Below the pieces are notes generated by a model. It saw nothing but the letters and a program-made list of their open reading frames with translations. It had not been told where the DNA came from and made no database searches. Shown in pieces: positions 1 to 5,823 of a stretch of DNA of 5,940 nucleotides. Both the position numbers and the translations under genes were made by a program. Position 1 is the stretch's first letter; each line of letters begins with the position of its first letter. Source of the stretch: Verrucomicrobiota bacterium (lineage in GTDB: Bacteria > Verrucomicrobiota > Verrucomicrobiia > Limisphaerales > UBA9464); assembly GCA_017302195.1 (NCBI GenBank), contig JAFLEG010000253.1, positions 645 through 6,584 on the forward strand, given 5' to 3'.

Positions 1-2
1 GG

Positions 3-830
3 GATGGCAGCCGCTGGTCGGCTCTGGGTGACGGCCTGTTCGCCACCGGGGGCGGCACCGTGCAGGCCCTGGCGTACCTCGGAGATCAGTTGCTGGCCGG
101 CGGTGCCTTCAACCAACCGGTGCCCTTCCTCGCCCGGTGGGACGGCGCCGTGTGGTCGTCGCTTGGGGAGGCGCCTGACGCCACGGTGCTGGCGCTGTCG
201 GTGTCGGAGGGCCAGGCCATTGCCGGAGGCTTTTTCACCCGGATGGGAGGCGTCGCAGCGCGGCATGTCGCGCGATGGGATGGCGTGGCGTGGCAGTCGC
301 TGGGGGAGGGGCTGGGCGGGGATTCCGCCCTCGACTACGTCGCGACGCTCCACGCCTCCGGGGCCGGTGTCTTGGCCGGCGGCGTCTTCACCAACGCGGG
401 TTCCGTCGCGGTGCAACGCATCGCCCGGTTCGACGGAGATCAATGGGCCCCCCTCGGCAGCGGGATGACCGCCGGGCCGCTCGGAGGGGATCCGTTCGTC
501 TATGGCCTGGGGGTCGCCGACGGGGTCCTGTGGGTGGGCGGGACGTTCACGGAGGCCGGAGGACTGCCGGCGGGAAACATCTCGACCTGGACATTTGAGG
601 CGGTCCCGACCCGTCCGACACTGTCGGTGCGCATCGTGGCGTCCGGGGACCTGATGCTTGAGTGGAGCGCCGCGGCGGGCACCCGCCTTCAACTGGTCAC
701 CGCCCCGACGCTGAACGACACCTTTCTCCCGATGGGTCAGCCGGTCCTTGCCGACGGATCCGTCCAGCAGACCGTCCTGGCGGCGCCCCCGAAGTCCCCA
801 CTGTGGTATCGCATGGACGTCGTCGAGTGA
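3..830 (+). CDS. C-terminal part of a WDG-repeat, beta-propeller-like protein, probably secreted (5' end outside window)
   Basis: The frame is open from the left edge to a TGA at 828-830, so the start lies upstream of the window. An internal GTG at 60 is not a credible start because the repeat pattern runs through it. The visible 275 residues hold four repeats, roughly nt 3-140, 141-278, 279-431 and 432-590, of 46 to 53 residues each. Each repeat has the pattern D-G-x-x-W-x-x-L-G, then A-G-G-x-F (V-G-G-T-F in the last), then a closing aromatic or W residue. Such repeats resemble Kelch or delta-60 type beta-propeller blades. From about nt 603 a separate Ser/Thr/Val-rich domain follows, with the motif L-x-W-S-A-A-x-G and a terminal W-Y-R-M. 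This is a style I associate with C-terminal beta-sandwich domains of exported Verrucomicrobiota proteins. Function is unknown; a secreted or surface role is inference, since the N-terminal signal region is missing. Confidence 0.8.
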   Translation, partial: DGSRWSALGDGLFATGGGTVQALAYLGDQLLAGGAFNQPVPFLARWDGAVWSSLGEAPDATVLALSVSEGQAIAGGFFTRMGGVAARHVARWDGVAWQSLGEGLGGDSALDYVATLHASGAGVLAGGVFTNAGSVAVQRIARFDGDQWAPLGSGMTAGPLGGDPFVYGLGVADGVLWVGGTFTEAGGLPAGNISTWTFEAVPTRPTLSVRIVASGDLMLEWSAAAGTRLQLVTAPTLNDTFLPMGQPVLADGSVQQTVLAAPPKSPLWYRMDVVE

Positions 831-972
831 TGCGGAACCGCGATGGGAGGACACCCACCCGCCTTCTCCGGTGATCCCCCGGGGGGGGCGTGCCGCACCG
901 CGACCCGAGAGGCGGGAAGGAAGCCGACTCGCGGGGGAACGCGGATGGGCTTCGACGAAGGCCCGCCCATCC

Positions 973-1464
973 GTGTCCCCTGACCGAAGACACGACTGGC
1001 CGGCCTTGAAGCGGGCGCTGGCGCGGCTCCACGCAGAAGCGCGTCCGTTTCTGGGTCGCGCGCTCCTGATCGGCGGCGGCGCATGCCTGTTCTACCGCGC
1101 TCGCCTCTCCAGCGTCGGCGACCCCGACTTCCGGATTCCCGCGACGGAACCGGCGGCCGAATCGCTTTGGCTCAGCAAGGATCTCGATTTTACCGGGGTT
1201 TTCTCCGGGGACGCCATGGACCTGATTCCTCAGTTCATCGCGCGCGATGCCATGGGACGGGAGTTCCTGGAGGTGGAAGGCGTGCGCCTGGGATTCGCGC
1301 AGGTGGGCCTGGTTCTCGATCCGGAACGAGCGATGGAAACCGCCCGGACCGGAGAGTTCGAATGGAACTCCCGGTGGGTGCAGTTCCTGGTGGCCGATCC
1401 GGTGACCCTGTATCCCGAGATCCGGGCGACCATCGGGCGCCTCTTCGCGGGCGACTGCGTGTGA
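973..1464 (+). CDS. Nucleotidyltransferase-like protein, probably C-terminally truncated
   Basis: This 163-residue protein carries the two landmarks of a nucleotidyltransferase fold. Near residues 31-38 there is L-L-I-G-G-G-A-C, and at residues 68-73 S-K-D-L-D-F, where the two Asp would bind metal. A later strand reads F-L-V-A-D-P-V-T-L-Y (about 139-148). In AbiEii-like enzymes a Lys/Arg/Asp-rich helical region normally follows; here the protein ends about 15 residues later, so that region is missing. The start is uncertain. The frame is open back to an ATG at 748, which would overlap the previous gene by 83 bases and add Pro/Arg-rich sequence that does not look coding. I prefer GTG 973, with a weak GAAGG at 957-961. 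Alternatives are GTG 871 and TTG 1006. The role is unknown; it may belong to the toxin-like locus downstream or be a degraded gene. Confidence 0.65.
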   Translation: MSPDRRHDWPALKRALARLHAEARPFLGRALLIGGGACLFYRARLSSVGDPDFRIPATEPAAESLWLSKDLDFTGVFSGDAMDLIPQFIARDAMGREFLEVEGVRLGFAQVGLVLDPERAMETARTGEFEWNSRWVQFLVADPVTLYPEIRATIGRLFAGDCV

Positions 1465-1505
1465 GGCATCTCGGGGGGATCAGGTTCGTTGCGCTCGAGA
1501 GAATC

Positions 1506-1549
1506 CATTGAACGTCCAGCGTTCGACGTCGGACGTTCAACGTTCAATG
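1506..1549. repeat. Palindromic heptamer repeat (CGTTCAA type)
   Basis: CGTTCAA occurs twice in tandem (1534-1540 and 1541-1547), once with one mismatch (CGTTCGA, 1520-1526), and once inverted as TTGAACG (1508-1514). Two perfect inverted pairs result: TTGAACGTCC at 1508-1517 with GGACGTTCAA at 1531-1540, and CATTGAACG at 1506-1514 with CGTTCAATG at 1541-1549. The two hairpins share the left arm and exclude each other. The repeat lies in the 229-base gap between the truncated nucleotidyltransferase gene and the 71-residue gene. I see no gene in the rest of that gap (1465-1693). Confidence 0.75.
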
Positions 1550-1693
1550 CCTGGACTTCCTCATGCAGGCGGTTCGCGGTTGCGCGCACGGCTCGCCGAA
1601 GCCTCGCCCCACCCACCCATGAGATGCGCCGCAGCCGACTCTCCCGCGTGGGTGCGGGCTTTCCATCCGGACGGGGTCGGGTACGGTGATGTC

Positions 1694-1909
1694 ATGAATG
1701 CGGAGGTTCCCATCCCCGTGGATGACGCGGCGCGGCATCGCCGGCTGGCGCTGGCACAGCAGGCCTACCGGGATTTCTTTGCACAGTGCTTCTGGTCGTG
1801 TCGCGACGACCTGGCGATCACCGAAGACCGGATTCCGTTCGTCATCCAGGGCCTCCGGGAGAATGGCGGCCATGCCGGCTACCGAATCGCCGCCGAGTTA
1901 TGCCGCTAG
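1694..1909 (+). CDS. Small protein of unknown function, coupled to the AbiEii-type gene
   Basis: This predicted protein has 71 residues. The N-terminal dozen residues are Pro- and Asp-containing and look flexible. Residues 13-36 look helical and end in Y-R-D-F-F-A-Q-C-F-W-S-C, an aromatic and Cys-rich stretch. Residues 47-70 contain I-P-F-V-I-x-G-L-R-E-N-G-G and end A-A-E-L-C-R. There is no recognisable helix-turn-helix, signal peptide or membrane segment. The ATG at 1694 was chosen because the same frame upstream runs through repeat and non-coding sequence; its ribosome binding site is weak. The last 10 bases overlap the start of the AbiEii-type gene (ATG at 1900, TAG at 1907), which implies co-translation. 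By position it could be the partner or antitoxin of that enzyme, but this is inference. Its length does not fit AbiEi, which is usually well over 150 residues. Confidence 0.7.
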   Translation: MNAEVPIPVDDAARHRRLALAQQAYRDFFAQCFWSCRDDLAITEDRIPFVIQGLRENGGHAGYRIAAELCR

Positions 1910-2694
1910 GCGACTTTGAGCGCGAGGTGCTGCGGTTGCTGGCGGCCAACCGGAATCCCGACAGCTTTGTTGCCGGAGCTACCGTGCTCCATCAGGCGGC
2001 TGATTCACCCCGTTCTTCGCGGGACCTCGACCTCTTTCACGACACCACCGAAAGCCTCGCCCGGGCGGTACAACGCGATGTGGCGACACTCCGGGATGCC
2101 GGATTCGAGGTGGAAATGGGGCGGCCCCAGGAGACTTTTCAACGGGCCCAGGTCCGGCGGTCCGGACTCACCACCAAGGTGGAGTGGGTATTCGACAGTG
2201 TTTTCCGCTTCTTCCCCGTGATGCCGGATCCCGAATTGGGCTGGCGTCTGAATTTCTGGGATGCCGCCACGAACAAGGTCCTGGCCCTGGCCGGTCGCTC
2301 GAAGGTCCGGGACGTGCTGGATGCCATCTATCTTCACGGCGTTCACCTGCACCTTGGGGCGCTGGCCTGGGCCGCGGGCGGGAAGGATCCGGGCATGACG
2401 CCCGAGGCCATTTTGCATTGGTCCCGCCGCAATGCCGTGTTTCGTCCCGAGGCCCTGGAGGACCTGCGGCTGAGCCGGCCGGTGACCCTCGTGGAGCTGA
2501 AGCAGCACTGGATGGAGGCGTCGCAGTCCGCTCTGGAACTGGTCGCCCGCCTGCCCCCTGCGGAGTTGGGCTGTTTCTACCTCAACGCCGCCGGCCATCC
2601 GGTGTGTCCCGACCCGGATTCGGCGGAGTTTGCGGGGCTCACGCGGCACTATGGCAGCGTCCGGGGCGCATGGCCGCGCATTGTCGAGGAGTAG
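1900..2694 (+). CDS. AbiEii/AbiGii-type nucleotidyltransferase (putative toxin)
   Basis: This 264-residue protein has the AbiEii-type nucleotidyltransferase layout. V-A-G-A-T-V-L at residues 24-30 corresponds to the usual Gly-rich motif. R-S-S-R-D-L-D-L-F at 38-46 gives the metal-binding Asp pair D42/D44. A third acidic position is probably E95 in K-V-E-W. The family's C-terminal signature follows: N-K-V-L-A-L-A-G-R at 125-133, then K135, R137-D138 and D141. In this family the enzyme acts on nucleotides or RNA ends in toxin-antitoxin or abortive-infection systems; the substrate here cannot be read from the sequence. Helical sequence fills the C-terminal half. The ATG at 1900 is preferred because it gives a normal N-terminus and a 10-base overlap with the upstream gene. 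The frame extends further upstream inside that gene, but those residues are only a frame shadow. A solitary housekeeping or regulatory role is also possible. Confidence 0.85.
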   Translation: MPLGDFEREVLRLLAANRNPDSFVAGATVLHQAADSPRSSRDLDLFHDTTESLARAVQRDVATLRDAGFEVEMGRPQETFQRAQVRRSGLTTKVEWVFDSVFRFFPVMPDPELGWRLNFWDAATNKVLALAGRSKVRDVLDAIYLHGVHLHLGALAWAAGGKDPGMTPEAILHWSRRNAVFRPEALEDLRLSRPVTLVELKQHWMEASQSALELVARLPPAELGCFYLNAAGHPVCPDPDSAEFAGLTRHYGSVRGAWPRIVEE

Positions 2695-2985
2695 AGGCGC
2701 CATCCCACCAGGATCCCGCTCCGGCAGCGGCATTTGGAGTCCTGCCGTTGTGGGCCTGCGAAGAGGGAGGGCCTCACACCCAGGACGCCAGGGACACAGA
2801 GGGGAGGGCGGGGTCTGGTGGGACGGAGAGGGCGTTCCGATTTCGAACGGGCCGTTGCTCAACCGGGGTCGCCCAGGTTCCCTGCCAGCAGGCGGATTTG
2901 AATGGCCTTCGAGGCTCCAGGATTTCTTCTTGGCCTTCGCGGAGAACTCCGTCACCATTGAAAACCTGATCGGGATACTAAAGAT
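2695..2985 (+). other. Gap before cysI; presumed promoter and leader region
   Basis: These 291 bases separate the accessory locus from the sulfur operon and contain no credible gene. Apart from the weak hairpin near the left end, the part near 2775-2805 is purine-rich with loosely repeated CCAGG/GACGCC/GGACAC words. The operon promoter should lie here. I found no convincing -35/-10 pair, and no riboswitch or regulator site that I can name. Confidence 0.4.
2725..2750 (+). terminator. Possible weak hairpin after the AbiEii-type gene
   Basis: CAGCGGCA at 2725-2732 can pair with TGCCGTTG at 2743-2750 (8 bp with one G-T wobble) around a 10-base loop, 30 bases after the stop codon. No U-run follows, so it does not meet the usual factor-independent terminator pattern. 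It could be an mRNA 3'-end structure or chance in GC-rich DNA. Confidence 0.2.
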
Positions 2986-4689
2986 ATGTCGGAAAACGCG
3001 CCCAGTACTGTTTCGGAAGCCAAATCGTTGACCAAGAACGAGCAGCTCAAGATCGCCATTCCCACCCTGGCCGGGAACATCGCGGCGACGCTGAATGATC
3101 CGGCGGCGGACAGCTTTTCGGGAGACGACGAGCAGTTCCTCAAGTTCCACGGGATCTACCAGCAGGACGACCGGGACAAGCGCAAGCACGGCAAGGTCCA
3201 CATCATGATGATCCGGGGCCGGATCCCGGGCGGGGTGCTCAACGCCTCCCAATGGATCGCCTTTGACGATCTGGCGGCGAAGTACGGCAACAACACCCTG
3301 CGCGTCACCACCCGCCAGAGCATCCAGTGGCATGGCGTCGCCAAATCGGAGCTGGGAGCCCTGATGAAGGGGATCCACCACGCCCTGCTCGACACCCTGG
3401 CGGCCTGCGGCGACGTGAACCGGAACGTGATGTCCGCTCCGACCCCGGCATCCAGTCGGGCCCGGGAGGAGTTGTACGAGGATGCGCGGAAGGTTTCAGA
3501 TGCCCTGCTGCCCAAGACCAGGGCCTACCACTCGATCTGGCTGGACGGCGTCCAACTGAACCTCGACGCCCCGGAGAACAAGGAGTTCGTGGATCCGCTC
3601 TACGGCCGCCAGTACCTGCCGCGCAAGTTCAAGGCGGCGTTCGTCCTCCCCCCGACCAATGACATGGACATCTTCACCAACTGCCTCGGATTCATCGGCG
3701 TGGTGGAGAACGGCCGGGTGATCGGCTATAACCTGGCGGTCGGCGGCGGCATGGGCCGCAGCCACGGCAATGCGGCGACCTATCCCCGCATGGCCTCGGT
3801 GCTGGGATACTTCCCGCGGGAGAAGGTCGTCGAGATCGCCCAGGCGGTGCTCACGGTGCATCGCGACTTTGGCGACCGCACCGACCGCAAGCACGCGCGC
3901 CTCAAGTACGTGGTCCAGGAGCGCGGCCCGGCCTTTGTGAAGGCGGAGGTGGAGCGGCGCTCCGGCGTGACGCTGGAGCCCGTCCGGCCCTATGCCTTCA
4001 CCACCACCAATGACACCTACGGCTGGCAGAAGGCGGTGGACGGTTCCTCGTACCTGACCCTGTTTGTCTCGATGGGGCGCATCAAGGATGCCGACGATTA
4101 CCGTCTCAAGACCGCCCTGCGCCAGGTCGCGGAGCAGTTCCCGTCGGTGGAGTTCCGCCTGTCCGCCAACCAGAACATTCTCATCGCCAATGTTGCGGAG
4201 GGCGACCGGGCGAAGATCAACGCGCTGCTGGCCAGCCACGGCGTCCGCACCGAGAACCAGGCCGGAGTCCTGCACGCCGCCGCCATCGCCTGTCCGGCCC
4301 TGCCCACCTGCGGTCTCTCCCTCGCGGAGTCGGAGCGCTACCTGCCCAACCTGCTGACCCAGATCGAGGGCCTGTGCCAGGAGGTCGGGATTGGCGGACA
4401 GGAAATCATCATCCGCATGACCGGATGCCCCAACGGCTGCGCCCGTCCCTACATGGCCGAGATCGGATTCGTGGGCAAGGCGCCCGGACGCTATCAGGTC
4501 TGGCTGGGTGGCAATGAAAATGGCACCCGCATCAACCGGGTGTGGAAGGAGATGATGAAGGACGCCGACATCCTGTCCGAACTGCGCCCCGTGCTCACCC
4601 GCTACGCCGCCGAGCGCCAGGCCGGCGAACGCTTTGGCGACTGGGTCGAGCGCGTGTTCTGGACCGGGCTGCCGGTTGCGGCGAATTGA
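2986..4689 (+). CDS. cysI: Assimilatory sulfite reductase, hemoprotein (beta) subunit
   Basis: This 567-residue enzyme reduces sulfite to sulfide with six electrons, using a siroheme bridged to a [4Fe-4S] cluster, in the cytoplasm. It is close in length to E. coli CysI (570). The cluster ligands are all present: C436 and C442 (C-x5-C in A-C-P-A-L-P-T-C-G) and C481 and C485 (C-x3-C in T-G-C-P-N-G-C). The anion-binding basic residues are kept: R77 in M-I-R-G-R-I-P-G-G, R146 in N-R-N-V, and K214 and K216 in L-P-R-K-F-K. The siroheme-pocket stretch R-V-T-T-R-Q-S-I-Q-W-H-G lies at 106-117, and F-H-G-I-Y-Q-Q-D-D-R-D near the N-terminus is typical. The ATG at 2986 gives the normal N-terminal length; only weak purine-rich sequence precedes it. 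It is the first visible gene of the sulfur operon, 10 bases before cysH. No flavoprotein CysJ is seen, so the electron donor (NADPH via CysJ, or ferredoxin) is open. Confidence 0.96.
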   Translation: MSENAPSTVSEAKSLTKNEQLKIAIPTLAGNIAATLNDPAADSFSGDDEQFLKFHGIYQQDDRDKRKHGKVHIMMIRGRIPGGVLNASQWIAFDDLAAKYGNNTLRVTTRQSIQWHGVAKSELGALMKGIHHALLDTLAACGDVNRNVMSAPTPASSRAREELYEDARKVSDALLPKTRAYHSIWLDGVQLNLDAPENKEFVDPLYGRQYLPRKFKAAFVLPPTNDMDIFTNCLGFIGVVENGRVIGYNLAVGGGMGRSHGNAATYPRMASVLGYFPREKVVEIAQAVLTVHRDFGDRTDRKHARLKYVVQERGPAFVKAEVERRSGVTLEPVRPYAFTTTNDTYGWQKAVDGSSYLTLFVSMGRIKDADDYRLKTALRQVAEQFPSVEFRLSANQNILIANVAEGDRAKINALLASHGVRTENQAGVLHAAAIACPALPTCGLSLAESERYLPNLLTQIEGLCQEVGIGGQEIIIRMTGCPNGCARPYMAEIGFVGKAPGRYQVWLGGNENGTRINRVWKEMMKDADILSELRPVLTRYAAERQAGERFGDWVERVFWTGLPVAAN

Positions 4690-4699
4690 TCTCCCTCAC

Positions 4700-5389
4700 A
4701 TGACTGCCGATCAGATCCAGCAGGCCAACGCCACGCTCGCCAACCAATCGGCCGCCGAGGTGGTCCGGTGGGCCGTCGCGCAGTCGGGCGGCCGCGCGCT
4801 CATCTCCACCAACTTCCGTCCCTACGAGGCCGTGCTGCTGCACCTGGCCACGCAGGCGCGATCCGACATCCCGGTGCTCTGGGTGGACCACGGTTACAAC
4901 CGTCCGGCCACCTACCGCCACGCCGAGGCGCTCCAGGCCCAACTGCGGCTGAACATCAAAGCGTACGTCCCGCGCATGACGGCGGCGCACTACGACGCCC
5001 TGTTTGGCGGGGCGCCGGAACCCACGCCCGAGAACGAGGAGCGGATCAAGGCCTTCAGCACGCTGATGAAGCTGGAGCCGTTCCAGCGCGGCATGCGGGA
5101 GCTGGCGCCCACGGTCTGGCTCACCGCGCTGCGCAAGGTGCAGAATCCGAACCGCGCGGGCATGGACCTGGTCGGTTTCGACCCCAACCTGGGCGTGCTC
5201 AAGGTGAGCCCGCTGCTCCACTGGTCCGACGCCCAGATGGAGGCCTACCTGAAGGAGCACGGCCTGCCCAACGAATGGGACTACTTCGATCCTGCCAAGG
5301 CCGATGAGAAGCGCGAATGCGGCCTCCACGCTTCATGGGGAGGCAAAGCGATGGGCGGGGGCGCAGAGGGTCTGGGGTCTGGGGTCTAG
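4700..5389 (+). CDS. cysH: Phosphoadenylylsulfate (PAPS) reductase, thioredoxin-dependent type, with repeat-derived C-terminus
   Basis: CysH reduces PAPS (or APS) to sulfite using a catalytic Cys recycled by thioredoxin. This 229-residue protein shows the ATP-PPase-like fold: I-S-T-N-F-R-P-Y-E-A-V at 35-45, V-D-H-G-Y-N-R-P-A-T-Y at 62-72, the substrate-loop segment T-A-L-R-K-V-Q, and the catalytic E-C-G-L-H with C207. C207 is the only Cys, so the CC and CxxC cluster ligands of [4Fe-4S] APS reductases are absent, which favours a PAPS-type enzyme. Compared with E. coli CysH the segment just before the catalytic motif is shortened, and the usual G-D-x-H-T-T loop is missing. CysH normally ends within a few residues of E-C-G-L-H. 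Here about 19 more follow, the last few (G-L-G-S-G-V) encoded by the heptamer array, and the TAG stop lies in a variant heptamer. ATG 4700 follows cysI by 10 bases, with no clear Shine-Dalgarno sequence. Confidence 0.92.
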   Translation: MTADQIQQANATLANQSAAEVVRWAVAQSGGRALISTNFRPYEAVLLHLATQARSDIPVLWVDHGYNRPATYRHAEALQAQLRLNIKAYVPRMTAAHYDALFGGAPEPTPENEERIKAFSTLMKLEPFQRGMRELAPTVWLTALRKVQNPNRAGMDLVGFDPNLGVLKVSPLLHWSDAQMEAYLKEHGLPNEWDYFDPAKADEKRECGLHASWGGKAMGGGAEGLGSGV

Positions 5390-5407
5390 GATCTGGGGTC
5401 TGGGGTC
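5368..5407 (+). repeat. Left heptamer array (TGGGGTC)
   Basis: A partial GGGTC unit (5368-5372) is followed by five heptamers at 5373, 5380, 5387, 5394 and 5401. Four are exactly TGGGGTC; the middle one is TAGGATC, with two G-to-A changes. It holds five G-runs of three or four on the + strand. A 7-base unit read in any frame without a stop gives the heptapeptide cycle G-L-G-S-G-V-W. Confidence 0.95.
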
Positions 5408-5412
5408 GGAGG
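5408..5412 (+). promoter_or_regulatory. Ribosome binding site of the four-helix-bundle gene
   Basis: GGAGG ends 9 bases before ATG 5422 and begins on the base right after the left heptamer array. It is the clearest Shine-Dalgarno sequence in the right half of the window and fixes the start of this gene, although the frame extends upstream through the repeat. Confidence 0.8.
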
Positions 5413-5421
5413 CACTTTGCG

Positions 5422-5784
5422 ATGGGTGAGTCGTTTGAAACCTCGGATGCCTGGCGCTCTGCCCGGGAGTTGGTGAATGCGATTTATGCCCTCTGCCGCC
5501 GCGAGCCGCTCGCCCGGGATTTCGGGCTACGGGATCAACTTCAGCGGGCCGCCGTCTCGGTGATGAATAACGTCGCTGAAGGCTGGGAATCCCTGAATGC
5601 AGGAGAAAAGCGCCAAGCCTACAACTACGCCCGACGTTCCGGCGGAGAAGTCCGTTCCATGAGCTATGTTCTGCTCGACAACCGATTTGTGACTGCAGAG
5701 GAGCATCAGCAGATCATCGCGCGATGCATGGAAACCGGCCGCCTCGTTACGGGACTTATCCGATCTCTCGGCGATCGCCCTTGA
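5422..5784 (+). CDS. Four-helix-bundle protein (23S rRNA intervening-sequence protein family)
   Basis: This 120-residue protein shows the family hallmark F-G-L-R-D-Q-L-Q-R-A-A-V-S-V-M-N-N-V-A-E-G-W at residues 34-55, matching the consensus L-x-x-Q-x-x-R-A-x-x-S-I-x-x-N-I-A-E-G. Four helices can be assigned at roughly 8-26, 35-53, 60-86 and 92-116, and A-R-R-S-G-G-E-V-R-S (70-79) matches the usual A-x-G-S-x-x-E-L segment. Relatives are encoded inside intervening sequences of 23S rRNA in some bacteria, and Avd of diversity-generating retroelements has the same fold. No biochemical activity can be assigned. ATG 5422 is set by GGAGG at 5408-5412. An ATG at 5317 in the same frame would read through the left array and is unlikely. 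The TGA stop overlaps the first two bases of the right array. Its third codon positions look less GC-rich than in the cys genes, which fits a separate origin. It has no evident link to sulfur metabolism. Confidence 0.9.
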   Translation: MGESFETSDAWRSARELVNAIYALCRREPLARDFGLRDQLQRAAVSVMNNVAEGWESLNAGEKRQAYNYARRSGGEVRSMSYVLLDNRFVTAEEHQQIIARCMETGRLVTGLIRSLGDRP

Positions 5785-5815
5785 CCCCAGACCCCAGACC
5801 CCAGACCCCAGACCC
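5783..5815 (-). repeat. Right heptamer array (inverted copy of the left array)
   Basis: Four exact GACCCCA units (5783, 5790, 5797 and 5804) are followed by a partial GACCC (5811-5815). Read on the minus strand this is GGGTC plus four TGGGGTC units, the same order as the left array. Over 33 bases it can pair with the left array with only two A-C mismatches. Confidence 0.95.
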
Positions 5816-5823
5816 TTTCCCTC

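Larger units (their letters stand above)
5368..5815 (+). mobile_element. Candidate mobile cassette: four-helix-bundle gene between inverted heptamer arrays
   Basis: The 448-base unit starts and ends with the same sequence in opposite orientation: GGGTC followed by TGGGGTC units on the left, and its reverse complement on the right. Between the arrays lies a single gene with its own GGAGG ribosome binding site. It separates cysH from cysD, which are commonly near neighbours in sulfate-assimilation operons. It supplies the cysH stop and ends 8 bases before cysD. No transposase is present and no clear target-site duplication was found. The boundaries are drawn at the outer ends of the arrays. That it is mobile is inference from the symmetry, the foreign-looking gene and its position. 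Confidence 0.6.

Noticed and set aside
748..972. Extended N-terminus for the short nucleotidyltransferase-like gene from ATG 748
   Set aside because: It would overlap the upstream gene by 83 bases and add Pro/Arg/Ser-rich sequence unlike a protein domain; a later start is more plausible.
2770..2815. A third repeat family suggested by CCAGG/GACGCC/GGACAC words
   Set aside because: The units do not align to a consistent period or consensus within this window.
2951..2988. Possible sigma-70 promoter using TTGAAA at 2958 and TAAAGA at 2979
   Set aside because: The -10 match is poor and it would start transcription at or beyond the cysI start codon.
2005..3381. A 458-residue open frame on the minus strand
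   Set aside because: It lies opposite the AbiEii-type gene and the start of cysI, both with clear family motifs. The translation shows no domain and is His/Pro/Arg-rich as expected of an antisense frame in GC-rich DNA.
3496..5329. Long minus-strand open frames opposite cysI and cysH
   Set aside because: They are antisense shadows of strongly recognised genes; their Val/Leu/Arg/His-rich translations match no family.
5348..5426. GCGATGGG repeated directly at 5348 and 5419 as a target-site duplication
   Set aside because: The second copy lies inside the cassette, not at its other end, so it cannot be a duplication flanking the insert; probably chance.
5368..5815. CRISPR array or conventional insertion sequence
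   Set aside because: The 7-base units have no spacers, and the gene between them is not a transposase; the single internal gene is a four-helix-bundle protein.
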